Source: a bacterium (GTDB lineage Bacteria > Electryoneota > RPQS01). From it: a stretch of DNA of 29,199 nt. The stretch covers positions 1 through 29,199 of the forward strand of contig JAHIZR010000106.1 in NCBI GenBank assembly GCA_018814465.1, read 5' to 3'. Under the pieces are notes generated by a model. That model searched no databases, had not been told where the DNA came from, and saw only the letters and a program-made list of their open reading frames with translations. A program made the position numbers and the translations under genes. Shown here piece after piece: positions 7,781 through 17,313 of this stretch (the stretch's first letter is position 1; the number at the start of each line of letters is the position of its first letter).

Positions 7781-9067
7781 TTATACCCAGCCGCGATCAT
7801 GACAGGCTTGCGCGACACGGCTGACCGAGATAACATAGGCGGCATCGCGCATGTAGAGTTTGCGTTTGCGGGCAAGCTCACTGACTCCGAGATAGGCTGA
7901 AGTCATTTTAACATCCAGTTTGCCGAGGACTTCATCCTTCTCCCAGAAATAGTTCATATTGCATTGCACCTGCTCGAAGTAGCTGCAAGTAACGCCTCCC
8001 GCGTTTGCAAGCAGGTCGGGCAGTACAAAGATGCCGCGTTCAGCAATAACTTTATCGGCCTCAGGAGTGGTCGGGCCGTTGGCGCCTTCGGCGATCAGCT
8101 TGACTTTCTTGGAGATCCTGCCGACGTTTTCCGCCGTGATTTGGTTTTCCATAGCAGCGGGGATCAGGATATCGACTTCCTGCTCAATCCAGGCTTCTCC
8201 GTCCAGAATCTCGTAGCCAAGTCCGGTTGCCTTGTCTTTTTCAATACCCCCAAAGCGGTCGGTGATGCCAAGCAGTTCATCCAGATTGACACCTTCGCTC
8301 TTGCGAACGGTTCGCGCGATTTGATCCTTCTGATCCCAATAAGCCACTGCAACGACTTTGCCGCCAAGCTGGTTGTAGAGACGGATCGCATATTGCGCGA
8401 CATTGCCGAACCCCTGTACGCTGGCAGTGGTATTGGCGGGCTTGATATTCATTTCGCGGAGGGCTTCGCGAACAGTGAAGATCACTCCGAATCCCGTAGC
8501 TTCGGTACGCCCAAGTGATCCGCCCATGCCGACAGGCTTGCCGGTAATCATCCCGGGATACTTTTTGCGAGTAATGGTTTCGTACTCATCAAGCATCCAC
8601 AACATATGCTGAGCATTGGTCATCACGTCGGGAGCTGGGACATCCTGCAGCGGACCGACTTCGCCGGCAATCTGACGAATCCAGCCGCGACAGATCTGCT
8701 CTTGTTCGCGCATACTGAGATTGTGCGGATCGCAGATGACTCCGCCCTTACTGCCGCCGAGCGGAATATCCACGACTCCGCATTTCCAGGTCATCCACAT
8801 CGATAAGGCGCGGACGGTGTCGAGTGTTTCCATCGGGTGAAAACGAATTCCTCCCTTGCCGGGTCCCCGAGCATCATTGTGCTGCACACGGAAACCACGA
8901 AAAACATGGAAAGAGCCATTATCCATACGGACAGGGATGCTGATTGTGTACTCCCGCAACGGAAAACGAAGCAAGTCACGAGTAGCTTGATCGAGACTCA
9001 ATTGATCGGCAGTATGGTCGAATTGTGTCTGAGCCATCTCGAACGCATTGAAAGCTTTGGTTGCCAT
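7781..9067 (-). CDS. gdhA: glutamate dehydrogenase (Glu/Leu/Phe/Val family)
   Basis: A 428-residue cytoplasmic enzyme of the hexameric glutamate dehydrogenase type, interconverting glutamate with 2-oxoglutarate and ammonium. Visible motifs: GPGKGGIRFHP with substrate-binding K71, WKCGVVDIP with K95, and the catalytic LGGSKGG with K107. PAPDVMT follows near residue 145, and the dinucleotide-binding GFGNVAQ sits at 219-225. Length fits the approximately 415-430-residue class. The start is well set: GGAGG lies 8 nt upstream of the ATG on the minus strand. Cofactor preference (NAD or NADP) cannot be fixed safely from sequence, and related leucine or phenylalanine dehydrogenases are shorter and less likely. 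The gene is followed by a hairpin and then by two PEP-synthase-like genes, an association that hints at a link to carbon/nitrogen balance (inference). Confidence 0.95.
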   Translation of the reverse strand: MATKAFNAFEMAQTQFDHTADQLSLDQATRDLLRFPLREYTISIPVRMDNGSFHVFRGFRVQHNDARGPGKGGIRFHPMETLDTVRALSMWMTWKCGVVDIPLGGSKGGVICDPHNLSMREQEQICRGWIRQIAGEVGPLQDVPAPDVMTNAQHMLWMLDEYETITRKKYPGMITGKPVGMGGSLGRTEATGFGVIFTVREALREMNIKPANTTASVQGFGNVAQYAIRLYNQLGGKVVAVAYWDQKDQIARTVRKSEGVNLDELLGITDRFGGIEKDKATGLGYEILDGEAWIEQEVDILIPAAMENQITAENVGRISKKVKLIAEGANGPTTPEADKVIAERGIFVLPDLLANAGGVTCSYFEQVQCNMNYFWEKDEVLGKLDVKMTSAYLGVSELARKRKLYMRDAAYVISVSRVAQACHDRGWV

Positions 9068-9099
9068 TAAACAAACCTCCAGAACCAGTGAACTTGTTA

Positions 9100-9159
9100 A
9101 ATCGGATAGGCAAAGTCCGATTCAGCGCCTTTGACAAAGGTAAAATACTCCGAGAGTAT
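9100..9159 (-). promoter_or_regulatory. three adjacent dyads in the gdhA leader
   Basis: Within 60 bp upstream of gdhA there are three inverted repeats: AATCGGA (9100-9106) with TCCGATT (9116-9122), CCTTTG (9128-9133) with CAAAGG (9135-9140) around one base, and ATACTC (9145-9150) with GAGTAT (9154-9159) around three. A minus-strand TATACT (9155-9160) could be a -10 box but no good -35 stands at the right distance. They may be operator sites or leader hairpins. Confidence 0.4.
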
Positions 9160-9184
9160 AAAGATAAGAAATTTTAATGAGACT

Positions 9185-9937
9185 CTCGACACCTCAGCGC
9201 GCCCGTAATGTACTAAACAGAAAGCATCAAGTCCACTCCTAAAGAATTTGGCTTAGTTCGTTACTCTCATGCTATACAATCGGATACAAAAGCAATAAAT
9301 AAAACAAATAGTGATTGAGAGGAATTTCACGAAGTATTCTCTAAGTCAGATAATTAAATACGTCTCGAAAGACACGTCGGTTTGATATGTAGTCTTATAC
9401 AGTGTGACTTTTAAGAAGCCTCATGCAGTACTCGTCCGCTAAGTTCTGTTAATGCTATTCATGATACCTCAGGGCAAGACGAAACGCGGAGATTCGTCAA
9501 TTCGATTTATCTTTCCCTTATGTTGTTGTTAATATGCGTTTTAAGGAGAATAGGTACTTCAAACTAAAGGCTCTTCGACATCTAAGCCTTCGAGTTTAGG
9601 TTGCTTTAGATTTGTTAATTACCAGAGTGGAAATTCGAAAACTCATAAAAGATAGTTGAATCACTCAGAAAGCTGTTGTACATTAAATAATAGGCAAATC
9701 TACAGTTCTGGAATGAGGAACGGCGGATTTGACAACCAGCAGCACTCCCAACAGCCATCTTCCCTCCTTCTGAGCTGACTTCACCTCCCTCCCGGTGAAG
9801 AATCGGACCAGCCTATCTCGTTTTCGCAGTTCAACCAATATTTTCTATCTCATTTTTTGTCTCGGAAGCAGTCTGATGATAAGTGGTCATCCGAGGTTTT
9901 AGGATATTACAGATATTACGAAGCCGTGAGCTATCCT
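9185..9937. other. gene-free AT-rich stretch upstream of the PAS kinase
   Basis: About 750 bp between the gdhA leader and the start I prefer for the large kinase. No reading frame here has coding character, and I find no tRNA-like fold. It contains AT-rich stretches that could hold promoters and one short hairpin, CTTCACC (9779-9785) with GGTGAAG (9794-9800) around 8 nt, not followed by T. The kinase promoter presumably lies here, but I cannot choose a -35/-10 pair with confidence. A small RNA is possible. Confidence 0.5.
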
Positions 9938-12900
9938 ATGTCAACAAAAACAACAAAATCGAGTCCTTTGGCGATCTGGGCGATTGACACAGAAGGTACG
10001 ATTACTCTCGCCTCGGGCGAAGGATTTCAGAGCCTTGGCCAAGATTCGGAAGAGATGCTAGGTAAATCGATTTTCGAAGTGTTTCCCGACGCGGACAGTC
10101 TGATTCGAGAGTGTCTTAGCGGCTCGGAATTCACGACGGAGACGGATGTCTCCGGCTGCATTTGGGAAACCAGTTACATGCCGATGAAAAACAAGAGTGG
10201 TCGTGTAGTCGGAGCAGTCGGTTCATCCATCGACGTTACGAAAAGTCAGCGCACGGAAGCGGCGCTTATCGAAAGTCAGGACAAACTGCTGCAAGCACAG
10301 TATATCGCTGGGATGGGAGATTTTACTTGGGATCTCGAAACCAATAAGGTTGTATGGTCTGAGGGAATGTACCGCTTACTGGGATACGATTTGAATGAGG
10401 AAATCGATTATGAACGAATAAATCGGGATGTCCACCATCCGGATGACTTACCGCGAATCACGGAATGGCTGCAAACCTGTATCGCTTCCGGCAAAGAAAA
10501 CCATGAACAGAATGAATACCGGCTGCGCCGTAAAGACGGGGAAGCATTCTGGGCACAGGTAAGTCTGCAAATCAAATATCATAACGGCAAGCCAACGAAG
10601 CTCTTCGGCACCTGTCTGGATATTAATGCGCTCAAAAAGGCGGAAGCATTAGTCCGCGAAAGCGAAGAGCACTACCGCAATTTCGTTGACAATGCGTTGG
10701 TCGGATTGTTTCGCTCCAGGCTTTCCGATGGACTGTTGACCGAAGCAAATCCCCGCGCCGCTACGATACTGGGTTATTTACCGGAGGAAATGATCGGCAA
10801 GATAAGCACACCGGATCTCTATGTTAACGCGGAGCATCGGAAAGCGCTGCTTGCGAAGCTCACTCAAGAGGGCGAGGTTCGCGGATTCGAAACGGAGCTT
10901 AAACGAAGTGATGGATCGATAGTTTCTGTTGCTATCTCCGTCAGGGCGAATTTGGAATCTGATTTTCTGGAAGGTGCGATCATTGATATTACCGAACGCA
11001 AGCGGGCAGAAGCAGAACTTAAGCGATATGAGACGATTGTTTCCAACTCGTCCGACTTATTGGCGTTGCTGGACAGAGATTATATCTATCAAGCAGTAAA
11101 CGATCAGTATTGCAATGCCTTCGGAATTGAGAAAGACAGGATTCTTGGTCATGCCGTTAGCGAGTTTTTCGGGCGTGATTTCTTCTCTGAGACGATTAAG
11201 CCGAATGCCGAAAAAGCCCTGTCCGGCCATGAAGCCCATTATGAAGCATGGTTCGACTTTCCCGGATGGGGAAGACGTTGTATGGAGGTCAATTATTACC
11301 CTTACTTCGGAGAGCATGAAGAGGTTCTCGGTTTTGTCGTAAACCGGAGAGATGTTACCGAACGGAAGCAGGCAGAAAAGGACTTGTATGCAATAGCCGA
11401 AAACCTTCGCATTACTCTCTACTCCATTGGCGACGCCATCATTGTCACGGACTCCGACAGCAAGATTACCAACATGAATCCGGTTGCTGAAGCCCTCACT
11501 GGCTGGAGATTAGCAGATGCCCGAGGCAAACGGCTGGCAGAAATCTACAACATCGTTGACGCTCGAACCCTCGAAAAGAACGAAAATCCTGTGGACAAGG
11601 TCCTTAAACACGGCAGCATAGTCAGACTGGCAAATCATACGGCTCTAATTGCAAAAGACGGAAGCTTCTACAAGATTGCCGACTCGGCTGCACCGATCAA
11701 GGATACAAATGGGCAAATCACCGGTACAGTGCTGGTCTTCCGGGATGTGACCAAAGAATATGAGAAGCAGCAGGAAATCCTGCGCAACGCCAATTTCAAT
11801 CGGGCGCTTCTGTACGCCATTCCGACACCGGTCTTCTACAAAGATGCGGAAGGGCGATATCTTGGGTGTAACCGGGCTTTTAGCGAGATCATGGGAGTGA
11901 CATCGGAAGAGATCAACGGAAAGACCGTTCACGAGCTCTGGCCCAGTGAACACGCCGAGACTTACCATCAGGCTGATCTGGCACTGATGAAGAATCCGGA
12001 GCATCAAGTCTATGAGTTCAAAGTTAAGGACTGCAACGGCGTTATCAGACCTGTCATCTTTGCCAAAGACGTATTCCGCGACGCCCAAGACGAGATAGCC
12101 GGCATTGTCGGCGCTTTCCTTGATGTTTCGGAACTGAAGAAAACTGAAGCGGCGCTTTCCGACCAGACAATGCGCCTCAACTACATCCTGCGCGGTACCA
12201 ACGTAGGCACATGGGAGTGGAATATCCAGAACGGTCAAACGATTTTAGATGACCGTTGGGCAGACATCATCGGCTATACACTCGATGAGATTTCTCCGGT
12301 CTCCGTCGATACATGGAGAGGGTTCTATCATCCCGACGACCTGAAGGAATCGGAGCACGTGCTTCAGGAGTGCTTCGATGGCAGATCGGAGTTTTACGAG
12401 TTCGAATACCGAATGAAGCACAAGAACGGATCGTGGATCTGGGTATTGGACCGCGGCAAAGTGACCACCTGGACCAAAGATGGCAAGCCTGAGTGGATGT
12501 ATGGAACGCACCAGGACATCACAGAGCGAAAACAGACAGAGGAAGCACTGCGCGAGAACGAACGCAGGCTGCGCGAAGCACAACAATTAGCGCACTTAGG
12601 ACATTGGTATTGGGATGTTAAGACCGGCGACGTGGATTGGTCTGACGAGGTGTACAAGATATTCAGGTTGAATCCGAAGGAGTTCAAGCCACAGATTGAC
12701 TCAATCATGGCTTTGTCTCCGTGGCCTGAGGATAACCGACGTGACGAGGAAATTATCCAAAAGGCAATTGAGAGCCATGAAGCAGGTTCTTACGAACAAA
12801 GATTCCTTCGGCCTGATGGCAGCTTCGGCTACTATTACTCGACTTTTCAAGGTATTTATGATGAAAATGGCGAGCTCTCCGCAATGCGAGGAACGGTGCA

Positions 12901-15900
12901 GGATATCACCGAGCGCAAGTATGCTGAAAACGCGCTGCGCGAAAGCGAGGAGAAATACCGGCTCTTAGTCGAGAATCAGACTGACTTAATCGTAAAAATC
13001 GATGCTGAGGGGAGATTTGTATTTGTCAGCCCCTCTTATTGCAGAGCTTTCGGCAAGCAGGAGACTGATCTGCTGGGCAAGCATTTTCTGCCTTTGGTTC
13101 ATCATGACGACCGCGAAGCGACAGCAAAAGCAATGGAGAAGCTCAGCGTTTCACCTTATACCGCGTATGTGGAGCAGCGAGCCAAGACGACGGCTGGCTG
13201 GCGCTGGTTAGCCTGGGTCAATACGGCAGTACTTGATGACAAGGGTGATGTTATAGAAATCATCGGGGTTGGCAGAGATATCACCGATCGGAAGCAGGCA
13301 GAGAAGGCGCTTGAAATCAGCGAGGAGAAGTTCCGTAACATCGTACAGTCATCGCCGATGGGAATGCATATGTATGAACTGGATGCGGAGAACAATCTCA
13401 TATTCATCGGCGCGAATCCGGCAGCGGACAAAATTCTCGGTCTGGATAACTCTCGATTTGTGGGTCAGAGTATGCTGGAGGCTTTTCCATTTCATAATCA
13501 TACGGATGTACCAAAGCACTACAAACTTGCTGCGGAAAAAGGAATCCCTTGGTCGACTGAGCAGATTGTCTATACGGATGAGAAAATCTCCGGGGCATTT
13601 GAGGTCTATGCATTTCAGACGAAGCCGGGTTCGATGACAGCGATGTTTCTGGATGTAACCGAACGCAAACGCGCTGAAGCTGCACTGAAAGACAGCGAAG
13701 AAAAACTTCGCAATATTTTCGAGAACAGCACAAACATGTTCTACTCCCATACTACGGAGCATATACTGACATACCTGAGTCCGCAAGTCGAGAGAATGCT
13801 TGGCTATACTCCTCAGGAGGCTAAACGGAGGTGGATGGAGCTCGCGACGGACAATCCGATTAATGAAGAGGGCTACAATAAGACCGTAAAAGCTATCGAA
13901 ACCGGCGAGCCGCAGCCTCCTTATGAACTTGAACTGCGTCATAAATCAGGGCGCAAAGTAATGGTAGAGGTCCGGGAAGCCCCCGTCGTGGAGAACGGCA
14001 AGACCGTGGCAATCGTCGGCGCATTGGCCGATATAACTGAACGGAAGCGCGCCGAGGAGCGGCTGCAAAAGAGTGAACAGAAGCATAGGCTGTTTCTCGA
14101 AAACTTTGCCGGCATCGCCTATCAGACGGACTTCAAGACGTTTCGTCCATCGTTTTTCTATGGAACAGTCGAAGAAATTACAGGGCACACCGCGGATGCC
14201 TTTATCACCGGACAAATACTTTGGGATCAACTGATTCACCCGGATGATATCGATGAAGTCAAACGAATCGCGGGCAATCTGCTGGAAATACCGGATTACG
14301 TAGCTGATACGGAATACCGAATCCAATCTCGCAGCAAACAAATTAAGTGGGTGCGTGATATTGCCCGTTTGGTAGAAACGGGAGACGAGAAATCGCGTAT
14401 TATCCAAGGCGCGATCTATGATGTAACAGAACGGAAGCAAGCAGAGGAGGCACTGCGGCGGAGTGAACAAAGACATCGAACCACGCTTGATTCGATCGGA
14501 GATGCAGTTATCGCCACGGATGCCAAAGGCGATGTGACCCATATGAATCCCGTCGCCGAATCTTTAACCGGCTGGACATTGGAAGAAGCCTTAGGCAAAC
14601 CGCTTCGCCATGTATTTATTGTAATCAATGCCCTAACCCGAAAGCCTGTCGAAGATCCTGTATCCAAGATTCTCAAATCCCGGAAGGTTGTAGGCTTAGC
14701 CAATCACACACTATTAGTCGATAAAAACGGGAACGAATATCAGATTGCGGATTCCGGCGCACCAATTACCGATGATGAAGGGCAGATTCATGGAGTCGTA
14801 ATGGTTTTCCGCGATGTCACGAAGGAATATGAAATTCGTGACCGGATCGCGGAAAACGAACAGCGTTTGAGCAGCATTTTCCGGGTCGCCCCCACCGGAA
14901 TCGGCGTCGTTAAAGATCGTGTATTCACGGATGTAAATGATCTCGTTTGTAAAATCGTGGGGCGTTCGCACGACGAGCTGATCGGTAAGAGCGCGCGTAT
15001 TGTGTATGCAACTCAGGAAGAGTTCGAACGTGTCGGACGTGAGAAATACGAACAAATCAATAGATTCGGAACCGGTACGGTCAAAACACAATGGCAGCAC
15101 AGGGACGGCTCGATTCGGGATATCCTGCTCTCTTCGACTCCGATTGACACCGCCGATACATCGAAGGGTGTCACCTTTACGGCTTTGGATATAACGGATC
15201 AGATTCACTCAGAGCGCGCGCTTAGAGAAAGTGAAGAGCGTTTCCGTACGTTGGTTGAAAGCTCGCTGGACGGTGTCATGCTCCTTAAGGATGGCGTTTT
15301 TGTAGATTGCAATCTTAAAGCGCAGGAAATGTTCAAGCTTTCGAAATCCGAGATCATCGGCAAACATCCCGCGGTGCTGTCACCTCCGAAACAACCGAAT
15401 GACAAAGACTCTATCTTATTTGCGGATGAGATTATCGCGGAAGCATTGTCAAAAGGATCGAACAGCTTTGAATGGCTGCATCAGAGATCTGACGGCGAAC
15501 TATTTCTTAGTGAGATCCGTTTAAAACTCGTAAATCTGATGGATAGGTCATACTTAATGGTGATTATCCGGGATATCAGCTCGAGAAAGAAAATCGAACA
15601 GGAGCGGGAAGACCTGAATCGTCAGCTTCGTAGCAGCAATAAACGGCTGGCAATGATGTCCCGCAAGATCATGGAGAATCAGGAACAGGATCGCCGCCGG
15701 ATCGCTCGCGAGCTTCACGATGAAATCGGCCAGCTATTGACAGCGATGAAGATCAATCTTCAGTTCCTTATCAAGGAAACGGACGGTGAGATTAGAAAAG
15801 ACTCGGTCAGTGAGAGATTAAAAGAACTGCTGGAACTGATTGACAACACGATTAAACAGATCCGCGCGATTTCGCTTGATTTACGTCCTTCCATGCTGGA

Positions 15901-16348
15901 TGATCTTGGTTTGGTCCCGGCAATTCGATGGTATATGGATCAACAAGCGCAGCGGAGTGGTCTGCAGGTTTCAGTTGAAGAAATCGACCTGCCGGACAAA
16001 ATTGATCCTCCGGTCGAAAACGCCTGCTATCGAGTGATGCAGGAAGCGGTTAATAATGTACTGAAGCATGCGGAGGCATCGCAAATTTATGTGCTGATCC
16101 AGGCAATATCGAATGATCTGCATCTGGTAGTTCGGGATAACGGCAAAGGCTTCTTAGTTGACGAAGCACGAGCAGAAGCGACGCGAGGCAGGAGCTTTGG
16201 TGTCCTTGGCATGCAGGAGCGGCTTGAATTGCTTGGCGGCAGTTTTTCGATTCACTCGGAAGCCGGGAAGGGATCGGAAGTTAAGGCCGTTTTTCCACTG
16301 ACCATATCGGATAAGGATAATGAAGAAAAAGCGGAGTTATGGGTATGA
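9938..16348 (+). CDS. soluble multi-PAS sensor histidine kinase (about 15 PAS domains, HisKA_3 type)
   Basis: A giant cytoplasmic kinase of about 2136 residues with no signal peptide or membrane segment. I count some 15 consecutive PAS or PAS-PAC units, most closing with a DITERKxAE-type linker, for example near 10990, 11350, 12510, 12900, 13280, 13660, 14030 and 14420. They are followed by a coiled stretch and a HisKA_3 dimerisation domain, RRRIARELHDEIGQLL, with the phosphorylated His at 15716-15718 (about residue 1927). A HATPase domain ends the protein: EAVNNVLKHAEA, DNGKGF and GVLGMQERLELLGG. This is the NarX/DesK kinase class that pairs with NarL-type regulators, and such a regulator overlaps its end by 4 nt. 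ATG 9938 is preferred because GTGAG lies 7 nt upstream and the first PAS begins just after it; an in-frame TTG at 9857 would add 27 residues. Ligands are unknown; several PAS units could bind haem, flavin or small molecules. Confidence 0.92.
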   Translation: MSTKTTKSSPLAIWAIDTEGTITLASGEGFQSLGQDSEEMLGKSIFEVFPDADSLIRECLSGSEFTTETDVSGCIWETSYMPMKNKSGRVVGAVGSSIDVTKSQRTEAALIESQDKLLQAQYIAGMGDFTWDLETNKVVWSEGMYRLLGYDLNEEIDYERINRDVHHPDDLPRITEWLQTCIASGKENHEQNEYRLRRKDGEAFWAQVSLQIKYHNGKPTKLFGTCLDINALKKAEALVRESEEHYRNFVDNALVGLFRSRLSDGLLTEANPRAATILGYLPEEMIGKISTPDLYVNAEHRKALLAKLTQEGEVRGFETELKRSDGSIVSVAISVRANLESDFLEGAIIDITERKRAEAELKRYETIVSNSSDLLALLDRDYIYQAVNDQYCNAFGIEKDRILGHAVSEFFGRDFFSETIKPNAEKALSGHEAHYEAWFDFPGWGRRCMEVNYYPYFGEHEEVLGFVVNRRDVTERKQAEKDLYAIAENLRITLYSIGDAIIVTDSDSKITNMNPVAEALTGWRLADARGKRLAEIYNIVDARTLEKNENPVDKVLKHGSIVRLANHTALIAKDGSFYKIADSAAPIKDTNGQITGTVLVFRDVTKEYEKQQEILRNANFNRALLYAIPTPVFYKDAEGRYLGCNRAFSEIMGVTSEEINGKTVHELWPSEHAETYHQADLALMKNPEHQVYEFKVKDCNGVIRPVIFAKDVFRDAQDEIAGIVGAFLDVSELKKTEAALSDQTMRLNYILRGTNVGTWEWNIQNGQTILDDRWADIIGYTLDEISPVSVDTWRGFYHPDDLKESEHVLQECFDGRSEFYEFEYRMKHKNGSWIWVLDRGKVTTWTKDGKPEWMYGTHQDITERKQTEEALRENERRLREAQQLAHLGHWYWDVKTGDVDWSDEVYKIFRLNPKEFKPQIDSIMALSPWPEDNRRDEEIIQKAIESHEAGSYEQRFLRPDGSFGYYYSTFQGIYDENGELSAMRGTVQDITERKYAENALRESEEKYRLLVENQTDLIVKIDAEGRFVFVSPSYCRAFGKQETDLLGKHFLPLVHHDDREATAKAMEKLSVSPYTAYVEQRAKTTAGWRWLAWVNTAVLDDKGDVIEIIGVGRDITDRKQAEKALEISEEKFRNIVQSSPMGMHMYELDAENNLIFIGANPAADKILGLDNSRFVGQSMLEAFPFHNHTDVPKHYKLAAEKGIPWSTEQIVYTDEKISGAFEVYAFQTKPGSMTAMFLDVTERKRAEAALKDSEEKLRNIFENSTNMFYSHTTEHILTYLSPQVERMLGYTPQEAKRRWMELATDNPINEEGYNKTVKAIETGEPQPPYELELRHKSGRKVMVEVREAPVVENGKTVAIVGALADITERKRAEERLQKSEQKHRLFLENFAGIAYQTDFKTFRPSFFYGTVEEITGHTADAFITGQILWDQLIHPDDIDEVKRIAGNLLEIPDYVADTEYRIQSRSKQIKWVRDIARLVETGDEKSRIIQGAIYDVTERKQAEEALRRSEQRHRTTLDSIGDAVIATDAKGDVTHMNPVAESLTGWTLEEALGKPLRHVFIVINALTRKPVEDPVSKILKSRKVVGLANHTLLVDKNGNEYQIADSGAPITDDEGQIHGVVMVFRDVTKEYEIRDRIAENEQRLSSIFRVAPTGIGVVKDRVFTDVNDLVCKIVGRSHDELIGKSARIVYATQEEFERVGREKYEQINRFGTGTVKTQWQHRDGSIRDILLSSTPIDTADTSKGVTFTALDITDQIHSERALRESEERFRTLVESSLDGVMLLKDGVFVDCNLKAQEMFKLSKSEIIGKHPAVLSPPKQPNDKDSILFADEIIAEALSKGSNSFEWLHQRSDGELFLSEIRLKLVNLMDRSYLMVIIRDISSRKKIEQEREDLNRQLRSSNKRLAMMSRKIMENQEQDRRRIARELHDEIGQLLTAMKINLQFLIKETDGEIRKDSVSERLKELLELIDNTIKQIRAISLDLRPSMLDDLGLVPAIRWYMDQQAQRSGLQVSVEEIDLPDKIDPPVENACYRVMQEAVNNVLKHAEASQIYVLIQAISNDLHLVVRDNGKGFLVDEARAEATRGRSFGVLGMQERLELLGGSFSIHSEAGKGSEVKAVFPLTISDKDNEEKAELWV

Positions 16349-17022
16349 ATAAGATAACCGTAATACTTGCGGACGATCACAGTCTTGTCAGAGCGGGGAT
16401 CCGATCACTGCTGCAAACCATCCCCGATATAGTGGTTGCGGGAGAAGCCAGCGACGGTTATGAAGCCATCGAACTGGTGAAGGAGCATTCGCCGGATGCG
16501 GCTTTTCTGGATATTGCCATGAAAAACCTCAACGGACTGGAAGCGGCGGCAAGGATTATTCAGAGTCACCCCGACACGAAGGTGATTATCTTATCGATGC
16601 ATTCGAGCGAGGAGTACGTACTACGGGCGCTGAAAATCGGGGTACATGGGTATCTGCTAAAAGATGCGGTTCCAACGGAATTAGCTGTTGCTTTACGCGC
16701 TGTGCTGCAAGGCGAGACATATTTAAGCCCCGGAATATCGAAGCTTGTCGTTGGGGACTATTTGAAAAGACTGAGCGGTGAAGTTCCGGAGCAGGATAAG
16801 CCGGATACATCCAAACTTGAGAGCTTGACATCACGACAACGCGAGATCCTTCAGCTAATCGCGGAAGGTGCAACAACCAAAGTGATCGCGCAAAAACTGA
16901 ACTTAAGCACAAAAACCGTGGAATCGCACCGAACCGAACTGATGAACAGGTTGGATATTCATGATATAGCGGGCCTTGTGCGATATGCAATTCGGAGTGG
17001 CTTAGTTTCCCCGGAATCATAG
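16345..17022 (+). CDS. NarL/FixJ-family response regulator
   Basis: A 225-residue DNA-binding response regulator. The N-terminal receiver shows the acidic pair ADDH, the phosphoacceptor Asp in AFLDIAM (D56) and the conserved Lys in YLLKDA. After a linker comes a LuxR-type helix-turn-helix: LTSRQREILQLIAEGATTKVIAQKLNLSTKTVESH is the visible core, split here only by its own helices. I choose ATG 16345 because GGAG at 16333-16336 lies 8 nt upstream and the codon forms an ATGA overlap with the kinase stop; the ATG at 16339 sits too close to that site. It is the cognate output partner of the multi-PAS kinase and is followed by a strong terminator, so the two genes make a closed operon. Target genes cannot be read from sequence. 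Confidence 0.93.
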   Translation: MNKITVILADDHSLVRAGIRSLLQTIPDIVVAGEASDGYEAIELVKEHSPDAAFLDIAMKNLNGLEAAARIIQSHPDTKVIILSMHSSEEYVLRALKIGVHGYLLKDAVPTELAVALRAVLQGETYLSPGISKLVVGDYLKRLSGEVPEQDKPDTSKLESLTSRQREILQLIAEGATTKVIAQKLNLSTKTVESHRTELMNRLDIHDIAGLVRYAIRSGLVSPES

Positions 17023-17071
17023 TAATAACTTGATATATAAGCAATTAAGATTTTTAATTCGATGCCTCTCT

Positions 17072-17104
17072 CGCTGCGAGTTTGATTTTCGCAGCGTTTT
17101 TTTT
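17072..17104 (+). terminator. intrinsic terminator of the kinase/regulator operon
   Basis: CGCTGCGA (17072-17079) pairs with TCGCAGCG (17089-17096) around a 9-nt loop and is followed at once by eight T (17097-17104), 50 nt after the regulator stop. This is a textbook Rho-independent terminator on the plus strand. Confidence 0.85.
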
Positions 17105-17313
17105 AGTACTTTTTCACGAAGTACCCTAAATTAGGAATCAAGCAAGTCCGATGCGAATAAGTGAATAAGCGACGGGTCAAGAATAGATGACGGATAAGCA
17201 AGAAACTTGACAGCTCTCAGGGATTTTCCCGGCTCTTTCAGGTAAATGTCCCGATTGTTTTCCGGCCTCAATAGCCCGATATTGTAGCCAGCAACACGAG
17301 ATATATAATAAAA

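Noticed and set aside
12245..14542. Several minus-strand frames of 100-200 codons (for example 12245-12586, 13349-13942, 13946-14542)
   Set aside because: All lie opposite the PAS kinase coding sequence and have no recognisable domain; they mirror codon use of the real gene.
9325..17123. Shared 12-mer TTTCACGAAGTA in two spacers (9325-9336 and 17112-17123)
   Set aside because: Repeats of 12 bases are expected by chance in 29 kb, and the flanks do not align convincingly.
17207..17235. TTGACA at 17207 as -35 for the receiver at 17314
   Set aside because: No acceptable -10 hexamer occurs 16-18 bp downstream.
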